DNA of 6,871 nucleotides from SZUA-186 sp041552135. Lineage in GTDB: Bacteria; Pseudomonadota; Gammaproteobacteria; UBA9214. Under the pieces are notes generated by a model. The model was not told the origin of the DNA. It did no database searches and was given only the letters and a program-made list of their open reading frames with translations. The position numbers and the translations under genes were made by a program. The stretch is taken from NCBI GenBank assembly GCA_041552135.1, contig JBFELL010000157.1, positions 1-6,871 on the forward strand, read 5' to 3'. Shown here in pieces: positions 1-6,700 of this stretch. Within the stretch, counting starts at the first letter, position 1. Each line of letters begins with the position of its first letter.

Positions 1-20
1 CTAACCCGAACCCTACCCAG

Positions 21-162
21 GAATGTCCACTTCCAGTACTACCTTGACTAACACTGACTTACGCTGGATGGCCGGGTTGAGGGCTACTCCGGTCATCTGA
101 GTAATTCAGTCAGGTATTTTTTAGGAAGGACCGGAATACTCCCGGAATTTGCCGTTCCCAGG
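21..162 (+). repeat. Flanking direct repeat, copy 1
   Basis: Non-coding segment that recurs in the same orientation at 6701-6844, beyond the far end of the operon. Hand alignment: 34-119 matches 6715-6800 without gaps at 67 of 86 positions. The best block is 45-66 (21 of 22 identical). A weaker middle follows, then an identical 11-mer (CCGTTCCCAGG, 152-162 and 6834-6844). A dyad ATGGCCGG (68-75) / CCGGTCAT (89-96) with a 13-nt loop is kept in both copies, as is a pair of 10-bp near-repeats beginning TGACT at 45 and 55. I see no transposase, no clear terminal inverted repeats and no target duplication. I do not recognise the family; it could be a dispersed intergenic repeat, the remnant of a small mobile element, or a regulatory/structured RNA element. 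Confidence 0.8.
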
Positions 163-390
163 CTAGGCTTCTACGACGGGAAAGCCGCAATAGTTGCCGT
201 ACACGTCTTAATATATCAAGCACGACTTCCGACCTTCCCCTTTTTGAGTGATTATGAACCATATATTAAGGGCATTTACCACCCCGAAAGCAGCATCCGT
301 ACAGTTATTATTGATACTTACCAATGGGTTATTCGCATTAATTCACCCCAGCGCTTGCCGTATGAATAGTCTCCCGAGTAGACTGTAATT
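163..390 (+). promoter_or_regulatory. AT-rich non-coding leader upstream of the operon
   Basis: This 228-bp stretch has no gene I can support. Its G+C is about 42% (181-390, hand count), well below the coding part, which suits a promoter/operator region. It must contain the operon promoter unless transcription enters from outside. The best -35-like hexamer is TTGATA (311-316), but no good -10 follows at 16-18 bp; TATGAA (361-366) is a poor -10 without a matching -35. A perfect 10-bp inverted repeat lies at 207-216/261-270, and a short 5-bp dyad (AGTCT 368-372 / AGACT 380-384) lies just before the first gene. I found no obvious MerR-type spaced dyad. Confidence 0.45.
207..270. repeat. Perfect 10-bp inverted repeat in the leader
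   Basis: CTTAATATAT (207-216) and ATATATTAAG (261-270) are exact reverse complements separated by 44 bp. The arms are AT-only apart from the outer base. They could be paired binding sites for a regulator (arm centres 54 bp apart, about five helical turns), weak transposon ends, or a chance outcome of AT-rich sequence. No matching pair occurs near the downstream repeat copy. Confidence 0.5.
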
Positions 391-789
391 GTGTACCGCC
401 TAAAGCGCCATATTAGTCGCCATACGCGATTCCTCTGGGTGCTCGCGGCTGCAGTCTGCCTAATGCAGATACTGCCATTGCATCTGCATCTGCATCACAC
501 CAACCCCCTGGATCATGATACCGGCACGTACGTTACGGACCTGCATCTTGCGACAAGTCCTGATGACCAGGAACATCACCACGAGGCACATGTCATCGAC
601 ATGGACGCGAACGGCATACTGAAGATGCTGGATGCAGACACCTTCGTTCCGTTACTGTTGCTATTCCTACTGACGTTCGTTTTCGTTCCACCTGCCAATC
701 ACTGGTGGCTCTGCCCCACACTGATGGGCGTTCCACCACGACAACGCTACCTCGAATTCGCGCCCCTGCGCGCCCCGCCGCAAGTCTGA
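391..789 (+). CDS. Small His-rich membrane/exported protein heading the czc operon (CzcI/DUF2946-like layout)
   Basis: This 132-residue protein has a function I cannot assign firmly. It has a basic N-terminus (residues 1-13), a hydrophobic stretch (about 14-30), a His cluster LHLHLHH (30-36), a His/Asp-rich middle with EHHHEAH (61-67), a second hydrophobic helix (about 84-101) and an Arg-Pro-rich tail ending RAPPQV. Thirteen His residues suggest binding of Zn, Co, Cd or Ni at the membrane or in the periplasm. Small His-rich proteins of this kind (CzcI, DUF2946-like) often precede czcCBA, and the R-x-PP tail recalls DUF2946, but I see no Cys motif and make the link only by layout and position. 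The frame is closed by TAG at 379, so GTG 391 is the longest usual start; it lacks a clear Shine-Dalgarno. An ATG at 463 would discard the membrane-targeting segment. It lies 117 bp ahead of czcC, same strand. Confidence 0.7.
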   Translation: MYRLKRHISRHTRFLWVLAAAVCLMQILPLHLHLHHTNPLDHDTGTYVTDLHLATSPDDQEHHHEAHVIDMDANGILKMLDADTFVPLLLLFLLTFVFVPPANHWWLCPTLMGVPPRQRYLEFAPLRAPPQV

Positions 790-906
790 CTCTCCCGTAC
801 CCGGCATGGCACTGCCCTGCCATGACCGTTCACGCCTGCCCCGAGCAGGAGCATCCATCTGATGTGGGCTGTATCGCTGTCGATGCGGCCGGGGGAACCT
901 GGACAC
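790..906 (+). other. Intergenic spacer with two small hairpins
   Basis: The gap between the His-rich gene and czcC contains a 7-bp perfect stem with 6-nt loop (CATGGCA 805-811 / TGCCATG 818-824) and a 5-bp perfect stem with 5-nt loop (CCTGC 835-839 / GCAGG 845-849). Neither is followed by a T-tract, so they are not intrinsic terminators. They could tune mRNA stability or lower expression of the downstream genes relative to the small protein. Both are short enough to be chance in GC-rich DNA. Confidence 0.4.
891..896 (+). promoter_or_regulatory. Probable ribosome binding site deciding the czcC start
   Basis: GGGGGA lies 10 nt before ATG 907. A competing AGGAG (847-851) lies 10 nt before ATG 862, which would add 15 residues (MWAVSLSMRPGEPGH). 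The 907 start is preferred because it places a lysine and a hydrophobic signal-peptide core right at the N-terminus, as expected for an exported channel protein; the longer form would bury it behind a Pro/Gly-rich lead. Confidence 0.5.
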
Positions 907-2175
907 ATGAAACAACACTTGCTTACCTGGGCCACAGGATGCTGCGCACTCATCACCCTGTGCAGCAGCCACGCCGCCTCGCCTGTCAATGCTGACCTGA
1001 CACTGGACGAGGTAATCGCGCGGGTGCTGGAACGCAATCCGGTCCTGCAAGCTGCCGGCTACGATACCCGGGCGGCCGCTGCCCGCATCCGCCAGGCTGC
1101 GCAGACCAACCCGTGGCGCGCCGGACTCGAGCTTGAAAACTTCGCCGGCAGCGGCACCACGAGTGGCACCGATGCACTCGAGGCAACACTGAGCCTGTCA
1201 CGCGTACTGCAAACGGGCAACCAGCCGCAACTGCGCGGGGAACTGGCCCGGCACGAAGCTGCGCTGCTCGACAGCGAGCTAAAGGCGCAACAGCTCGACG
1301 TGCTCGCGGAAAGCGCGCAGCGTTTCGTGGCCGTGGCGGCCGCCCAGGAGCACGTGCAGGTCGCAGGCGATGCCCTGGCGGCAGCGCGACACTCCCTGGC
1401 GATCGTCGAGCGCCGCGTGCAGGCCGGCAGGACGGCAGACGCGGAGCGTTCGACGGCCGCCATCGAACTGGCCCGCGCCGAGCTGGCGCTGGCAGCAACG
1501 GAAAGCGAGCTAGGCAGCTCGCGCCAGGCACTGGCCACCACCTGGGGTGATACCCGGGCCGGTTTTGGCCGCGTGTCTGCCGGGCTGTACGAGCTGCCGG
1601 CGCAGGTACCATTCGCCAGGCTGGAGGCGGCACTGGCAAGCAACCCGGACCTGGTGCGCTTCGCCACGGCCGAGCGCATCAACGCTACTCGCCTGCACCT
1701 TGCCCGCGCCGGGCGCCGCCCGGACATCGAACTGGCCGCTGGCGTGCGCTACCTGAAAGAGCCAGATGACACGGCGCTGGTGCTTTCCGCCAGCGTACCT
1801 CTCGGCACGGCGCGCCGCGCCGAATCGACCATCGACGAGGCAGAGGAACTGATGCAGCGCGAACCGCTGGCCTACGAGAAACGCCGGCTGGCGCTACACA
1901 GCACGCTGTACACGCTGCACCAGCAGCTGCTGCTGGACCGCGCGGCTGTAATTGCCCTGCGTGAACGCATCATCCCCGCAGCAGAACAGGCACTGGCAGA
2001 GTACCGGCGTGGTTACAGCGCGGGACGCTACGCCTGGCTGGAGCTGGTCACTGCACAGAACACGCTGCGCGAGTCACGCGCCGAGTTGCTGGACAGGGCC
2101 GCGTCCTACCATCTGACCCGGGTCGAAATCGACCGGTTGACGGGCGGCACCCTGATGACAGGAGAAGCACCATGA
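907..2175 (+). CDS. czcC: CzcC-family outer-membrane factor of an RND metal efflux pump
   Basis: This 422-residue TolC/OEP-family protein forms the outer-membrane channel and periplasmic tunnel of a Czc-type tripartite pump. Residues 1-24 look like a signal peptide (MKQH, hydrophobic core, cleavage probably after SHA). Two OEP repeats follow: one from about 30 to 215 with the early NPWRAGLELENFAGSG stretch (68-83), and one from about 235 to 415 with RPDIELAAGV (271-280), RRGYSAGRYAWLELVTAQNTL (367-387 region) and a closing DRLTGG (409-414). Long Ala/Leu/Glu/Arg-rich helices between them fit the coiled-coil barrel. Length is typical of CzcC proteins. Where many relatives have an ELGGKR-like turn, this one reads LQTGNQPQLR (101-110). 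The stop overlaps the czcB start (ATGA, 2172-2175), implying translational coupling. The family is certain; the metal substrate is inferred from the neighbours. Confidence 0.92.
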   Translation: MKQHLLTWATGCCALITLCSSHAASPVNADLTLDEVIARVLERNPVLQAAGYDTRAAAARIRQAAQTNPWRAGLELENFAGSGTTSGTDALEATLSLSRVLQTGNQPQLRGELARHEAALLDSELKAQQLDVLAESAQRFVAVAAAQEHVQVAGDALAAARHSLAIVERRVQAGRTADAERSTAAIELARAELALAATESELGSSRQALATTWGDTRAGFGRVSAGLYELPAQVPFARLEAALASNPDLVRFATAERINATRLHLARAGRRPDIELAAGVRYLKEPDDTALVLSASVPLGTARRAESTIDEAEELMQREPLAYEKRRLALHSTLYTLHQQLLLDRAAVIALRERIIPAAEQALAEYRRGYSAGRYAWLELVTAQNTLRESRAELLDRAASYHLTRVEIDRLTGGTLMTGEAP

Positions 2176-3461
2176 CCCGCAAGACACCACTGCTACCGGC
2201 CATGCTGCTTGTTATGGGCAGCGCGGTTATCGCTCTGTTTATACAGGCACAGGCGGCGATCGAGCATGAACACGCACACCAGGATGCACAGCATGATGAT
2301 CACGAGCATGCTCATGGCGGGGAACACGCGGATGAGATACCGCGCGGTCCTCACGGCGGGCGCCTGCTGAGCGCAGACAATTTCGCGCTTGAAATCACGC
2401 TCTACGAGACCGGGGTACGACCTGAATTTCATGTCTACCCCTATGCGGACAAGGCACCTCTATCACCCGCTGAAGTCGACCTGCACATCGAGCTCGCAAG
2501 ACTCGGCAACCAGGTCGATACGTTCGAATTTTCTCCCCAGGGTGATTACCTGCGGGGCCATGGTTCCGTCAGTGAACCGCATTCCTTCGATGTCACCGTC
2601 AGGGCCCGCTACCGGGGCGAGGACTATCGCTGGCATTTCGAGAACCACGAGGGGCGTACACGAATCCCCGGGACCATGGCACAGGAAGCCGGCATCGGGA
2701 CCGAAATCGCGGGGCCGGTCACCCTGCGCGAAACCCTCGACCTGACCGGGCGCGTGCGCACCGACCCGGACCGCCTGTCGCGTGTACGCGCGCGCTTTCC
2801 CGGTGTTATCCAGAAGCTCCACCGTGCACTCGGTGACACAGTGCGGGCCGGTGACACGCTGGCCACCGTTCAGAGCAACGAAAGCCTGCAGAACTATACG
2901 GTACAAGCGCCAATCGATGGCCTGATCATGGTGCGCAATGCCCAGATCGGCGAGGCGACCGGCGAGGAACCGATGTTCGTGATCGTTGACCTGACGGAGG
3001 TCTGGGTCGAGCTGGACGTATTCGGACGCGACCTGCCACGCGTGAGCGCCGGACAGGCGGTCGAGATCGAAACCTTCGATGGCTATCGCACAGAGGGTGT
3101 GATCGACTGGGTATCACCGCTCGCGGCACATGCCAGCCAGAGTGTCTCGGCAAGGATACGCCTGCCGAATCCCGAGGGTGCACTGCGGCCTGGCCAGTTT
3201 GCACAGGGGCACGTAACCGTCGCTGAGCACGACGTAAAGCTGGCTGTCCGGCAGTCGGCCGTGCAGCGTTTCCGCGACCTCCGTGTCGTGTTCGCACGCT
3301 ATGGTGACACTTACGAAGTGCGCATGCTGGAGACAGGGCGTCAAAACCGCGACTGGGTTGAAGTGCTCGGCGGGCTCGAGCCCGGCACTGAGTACGTGAC
3401 CGCTAATAGCTACCTGATCAAGGCCGATATCGAGAAAGCAGGCGCCAGCCACGACCACTGA
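2172..3461 (+). CDS. czcB: CzcB-family periplasmic adaptor (membrane fusion protein) with His-rich N-terminus
   Basis: This 429-residue adaptor links the RND pump to the outer-membrane channel and probably hands metal to the pump. Residues 1-29 form a signal peptide or N-terminal anchor. Residues 32-52 hold eight His with Asp/Glu, followed by GPHGG (59-63), a likely metal-binding segment. An extra beta-rich N-terminal domain spans about 64-160. The lipoyl halves lie at about 205-233 (GDTVRAGDTLATV, 221-233) and 242-272 (APIDG 246-250), then beta-barrel (about 275-350) and membrane-proximal domains (about 355-420). The tail ends SHDH. The two lipoyl halves are joined by only about 10 residues (SNESLQNYT), so the usual coiled-coil hairpin is missing. 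AGGAG (2160-2164) sits 7 nt before ATG, inside the czcC end. czcA follows after 10 bp. CusB-like alternatives are less likely given the pump signature. Confidence 0.92.
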   Translation: MTRKTPLLPAMLLVMGSAVIALFIQAQAAIEHEHAHQDAQHDDHEHAHGGEHADEIPRGPHGGRLLSADNFALEITLYETGVRPEFHVYPYADKAPLSPAEVDLHIELARLGNQVDTFEFSPQGDYLRGHGSVSEPHSFDVTVRARYRGEDYRWHFENHEGRTRIPGTMAQEAGIGTEIAGPVTLRETLDLTGRVRTDPDRLSRVRARFPGVIQKLHRALGDTVRAGDTLATVQSNESLQNYTVQAPIDGLIMVRNAQIGEATGEEPMFVIVDLTEVWVELDVFGRDLPRVSAGQAVEIETFDGYRTEGVIDWVSPLAAHASQSVSARIRLPNPEGALRPGQFAQGHVTVAEHDVKLAVRQSAVQRFRDLRVVFARYGDTYEVRMLETGRQNRDWVEVLGGLEPGTEYVTANSYLIKADIEKAGASHDH

Positions 3462-3471
3462 GGATAACGCA

Positions 3472-6400
3472 ATGCTGAACCGGATTGTTTCCGTTGCGCT
3501 GGAACACCGCTGGCTGATGCTGATCGCTGCCGCCGCGTTGGTCGTCCTAGGCCTGTACAACTACGGGCGCCTGCCCATCGATGCCGTGCCGGACATCACC
3601 AACGTGCAGGTGCAAATCAACACCGAGGCGCCCGGCTATTCACCGCTGGAGGCGGAACAGCGCATCACCTTCCCCGTCGAGACGGCCATGGCCGGCCTGC
3701 CGCGGCTGGATTACACGCGCTCGCTGTCCCGCTACGGCCTATCTCAGGTCACGGTGGTATTCGAGGACGGCACCGACATCTACCGCGCCCGGCAACTGGT
3801 CAACGAACGGCTGGTTGAGGTGCAGCAGCTGCCGGCGGGCATCGACCCCGCGCTGGGGCCGATCGCGACCGGACTGGGCGAGATTTTCATGTACACCGTG
3901 GCCGGGGCCGAGGGTTCCGGCTACACTCCCAGGGACCTGCGCACTGTGCAGGACTGGATCGTACGCCCGCAACTGCGCCAGACGCCCGGTGTGGTGGAAG
4001 TCAACACCATCGGGGGCTTCAGCAAGCAATTCCACGTGCTGCCCGACCCGGCAAAGCTGGTTGCCCATGACCTGACGCTGCAGGATGTGGTGGCAGCGCT
4101 GGTGCGCAACAACAGCAACACCGGCGCCGGCTACATCGAGCGCTTCGGCGCACAGTACCTGGTGCGCTCTCCCGGACAGGTCGCAGACCTGGAGGATATC
4201 CGCAGCATCACGGTCGCAAAGCGCAATGGTGTACCGGTCGCGCTCGCCGACGTCGCCAGCGTGGAATACGGCAGTGAACTGCGCACCGGTGCCGCCACCA
4301 TGGACGGCGAGGAGGTGGTGCTCGGTACCGTCTTCATGCTGATCGGCGAGAACAGCCGGCTGGTGGCGCGCGCGGCGGCCGAACGTCTCGATGCCATCAA
4401 GCCCTCGCTGCCAGATGGTGTCGAACTGAAACCGCAGTATGACCGCACCACGCTGGTGGACAAGACCATCGCCACCGTTCGCATCAACCTCGCCGAGGGC
4501 GCGCTGCTGGTCATCGCCGTGCTGTTGCTGCTGCTCGGCAACTGGCGCGCGGCACTGGTCACCGCCGCGGTCATTCCGCTCGCCATGCTGATGACCATCA
4601 CCGGTATGGTCACCACGCGGGTGTCCGGCAACCTTATGAGTCTGGGCGCGCTGGACTTCGGTCTGATAGTCGACGGCGCGGTGATCATCGTCGAGAACTG
4701 CCTGAGGAGGCTGGGCGAACTGCAGCGCATGCACGGTACATTGCCGGTCTTCCGCGAACGCCTGCGTACGGTACGCGAGGCCACGATTGAGGTCATCCGG
4801 CCCAGCGTCTTCGGTGTGAGCATCATCCTGATCGTTTATGTGCCGATTTTCGCGCTCGAAGGTGTAGAAGGCAAGATGTTCCACCCCATGGCGCTCACCG
4901 TGGTGATGGCGCTTGCCAGTGCGCTGGTGCTGTCCCTGACCGTGGTACCAGCCGCTGTGGCGCTGTTCGTTCGCGGGCGTGTGGCGGAAAAGGAAAATGC
5001 CTTCATGCGCCTCATGCACCGCCCTTACGCACCAGCACTGAGGTTCGCGCTGGCGCACCGCTGGCCGGTCTTGGCCACTGCCGCCACACTGGTGCTGCTA
5101 GCAGGATGGCAGGCCGGACGCATGGGCACCGAGTTTGTGCCAAAACTGGATGAGGGCGATATCGCCCTGCACGCACTGCGTGTGCCTGGTACTAGCCTCT
5201 CGCAGGCCATTAGCATGCAGACTCAGCTGGAGGCGCGTCTCCGGGAGTTTCCCGAGGTATCGCATGTGTTCACCAAGATAGGCACAGCGGAAGTGGCAAA
5301 CGACCCCATGCCACCGAATGTCGCCGACACCTTCCTTATCCTCAAGGATCGGGACGACTGGCCCGATCCGCGCAAGCCGAAGTCCGTGCTTGTTGGAGAG
5401 CTGGAGCATGCTGCGCGCGCGATCCCGGGCAACAACTATGAATTCACCCAGCCCATCGCAATGCGATTCAACGAACTGATCTCCGGTGTGCGTGCTGACC
5501 TGGCCGTCAAGGTATACGGCGATGACTTCGACACGTTATTGCAATTGGCCGAACGTATCGAGGGTGTGGTCTCCAGTGTCCCGGGCGCGGCCGACGTGCG
5601 CAGCGAACAGGCTGACGGCCTGCCTATGCTGACGGTGACGCCCGACCGGGAACGTCTGGCCAGCTATGGTCTGGACGTCGCGACAGTGCAGGACACCCTG
5701 CGCATTGCGATGGGTGGAGAAACCGCCGGCCAGGTGTTCGAGGGGGACCGGCGCTTCGATCTGGTGGTTCGACTGCCAGAGGCGCTGCGCGTCGATCTCG
5801 ATGTGCTGGCGCGCCTGCCCATACGGCTCGGGGATGCCGACCTCGCGGAGATACCGGGTGATGCCGACATGCTGGGCGTGGTGCATACGCCGGCGGAGAC
5901 GATCCCGCTCGGCGAGGTCGCCAGAGTCGATTTTACCAACGGACCGAACCAGATCAGCCGGGAGAACGGCAAGCGCCGCCTGGTCGTGACTGCGAACGTG
6001 CGTGGCCGTGACCTTGGAAGTTTCGTTGCAGAGGTGCGGGCGGCGGTGGAACAAGAGGTCCGCCTTCCCGCCGGTTACTGGCTGGATTATGGTGGCACAT
6101 TCGAGCAGCTGATATCGGCCACACAGCGCCTGTCCGTCGTGTTACCGATTACCTTGCTCATCATCTTCGGCCTGTTGTTCATGGCATTCGATTCTGCACG
6201 CGATGCCGCGCTGGTCTTTACGGGTATCCCGCTGGCACTTACCGGTGGCGTAGCGGCGCTGACTCTGCGTGGCATGCCGCTTTCCATTTCTGCGGCTGTC
6301 GGATTTATCGCGCTGTCAGGCGTTGCGGTGCTGAATGGCGTGGTGATGTTATCGTTCATCCGCCAGCTGCGCAGCACCGGCACGGAACTGGTACAGGCCA

Positions 6401-6660
6401 TTGTCGAGGGCGCGACGCAACGCCTGCGCCCGGTGCTGATGACGGCGCTGGTTGCCAGTCTCGGCTTTGTCCCGATGGCTTTCAACGTGGGCACCGGCGC
6501 CGAGGTGCAGCGTCCGCTTGCCACCGTGGTGATCGGCGGCATCCTCTCCTCTACGCTGCTGACGTTGCTGGTACTGCCCGTGCTATACCGTTTGGCATAC
6601 GGGAGAGAATCAATCCTTGCGGAGCAGGCAAGACAGCCAGCAGCTGCGACGAAACCATGA
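3472..6660 (+). CDS. czcA: CzcA-family heavy-metal RND efflux pump
   Basis: This 1062-residue inner-membrane proton/metal antiporter of the HME-RND family is full length for CzcA. The predicted order is TM1 (about 14-31), large periplasmic loop 1 (32-338), TM2-TM6 (about 340-498), TM7 (531-547), periplasmic loop 2 (548-885) and TM8-TM12 (886-1037). The TM4 signature DFGLIVDGAVIIVEN (395-409) supplies D395, D401 and E408, which correspond to the proton-relay residues of CzcA from Cupriavidus and fit the HME1 (Zn/Co/Cd) pattern DFG-x3-DGA-x4-EN. Other family marks are PDITNVQVQI (40-49), GEIFMYTV (136-143), FVPKLDEGD (555-563) and a PI-x2-RFNELISG stretch (661-672). GAGGA (3460-3464), overlapping the czcB stop, sits 7 nt before ATG. 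Exact metal preference (Zn, Cd, Co, perhaps Ni) cannot be read with certainty. No frameshift is seen. Confidence 0.95.
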   Translation: MLNRIVSVALEHRWLMLIAAAALVVLGLYNYGRLPIDAVPDITNVQVQINTEAPGYSPLEAEQRITFPVETAMAGLPRLDYTRSLSRYGLSQVTVVFEDGTDIYRARQLVNERLVEVQQLPAGIDPALGPIATGLGEIFMYTVAGAEGSGYTPRDLRTVQDWIVRPQLRQTPGVVEVNTIGGFSKQFHVLPDPAKLVAHDLTLQDVVAALVRNNSNTGAGYIERFGAQYLVRSPGQVADLEDIRSITVAKRNGVPVALADVASVEYGSELRTGAATMDGEEVVLGTVFMLIGENSRLVARAAAERLDAIKPSLPDGVELKPQYDRTTLVDKTIATVRINLAEGALLVIAVLLLLLGNWRAALVTAAVIPLAMLMTITGMVTTRVSGNLMSLGALDFGLIVDGAVIIVENCLRRLGELQRMHGTLPVFRERLRTVREATIEVIRPSVFGVSIILIVYVPIFALEGVEGKMFHPMALTVVMALASALVLSLTVVPAAVALFVRGRVAEKENAFMRLMHRPYAPALRFALAHRWPVLATAATLVLLAGWQAGRMGTEFVPKLDEGDIALHALRVPGTSLSQAISMQTQLEARLREFPEVSHVFTKIGTAEVANDPMPPNVADTFLILKDRDDWPDPRKPKSVLVGELEHAARAIPGNNYEFTQPIAMRFNELISGVRADLAVKVYGDDFDTLLQLAERIEGVVSSVPGAADVRSEQADGLPMLTVTPDRERLASYGLDVATVQDTLRIAMGGETAGQVFEGDRRFDLVVRLPEALRVDLDVLARLPIRLGDADLAEIPGDADMLGVVHTPAETIPLGEVARVDFTNGPNQISRENGKRRLVVTANVRGRDLGSFVAEVRAAVEQEVRLPAGYWLDYGGTFEQLISATQRLSVVLPITLLIIFGLLFMAFDSARDAALVFTGIPLALTGGVAALTLRGMPLSISAAVGFIALSGVAVLNGVVMLSFIRQLRSTGTELVQAIVEGATQRLRPVLMTALVASLGFVPMAFNVGTGAEVQRPLATVVIGGILSSTLLTLLVLPVLYRLAYGRESILAEQARQPAAATKP

Positions 6661-6684
6661 GTTACACGATCACTATCGTGTAAC
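6661..6684 (+). terminator. Perfect 10-bp stem after czcA (possible transcript end, no T-tract)
   Basis: GTTACACGAT (6661-6670) and ATCGTGTAAC (6675-6684) are exact reverse complements with a 4-nt CACT loop, beginning on the base after the czcA TGA. The stem is only half G+C and is followed by GCTTATCGAG, so it lacks the U-run of an intrinsic terminator. It could protect the mRNA 3' end, act as a terminator in a weak or Rho-assisted way, or be a DNA dyad bound by a protein. Confidence 0.45.
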
Positions 6685-6700
6685 GCTTATCGAGAACGGA

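Noticed and set aside
362..388. Eight-codon upstream ORF (MNSLPSRL) ending two bases before the GTG start
   Set aside because: There is no Shine-Dalgarno in front of its ATG and no regulatory codon run; could be a chance frame, though coupling to the GTG start is possible.
807..821. Sigma-54-like promoter (TGGCAC then TGCC) before czcC
   Set aside because: The -12 GC dinucleotide is one base out of register, and the bases are explained by the hairpin at 805-824.
862..906. Longer czcC starting at ATG 862
   Set aside because: It would place 15 Pro/Gly-containing residues before an otherwise good signal peptide; ATG 907 has its own ribosome binding site.
667..1050. Antisense frame spanning the gap between the His-rich gene and czcC
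   Set aside because: It overlaps the real genes on both sides, shows no domain and no supporting ribosome binding site.
3739..5058. Long open frame of 439 codons on the - strand inside czcA, and shorter antisense frames elsewhere
   Set aside because: They are antisense to well-supported genes in GC-rich DNA, have His/Gln/Arg-rich low-sense composition and no recognisable domain.
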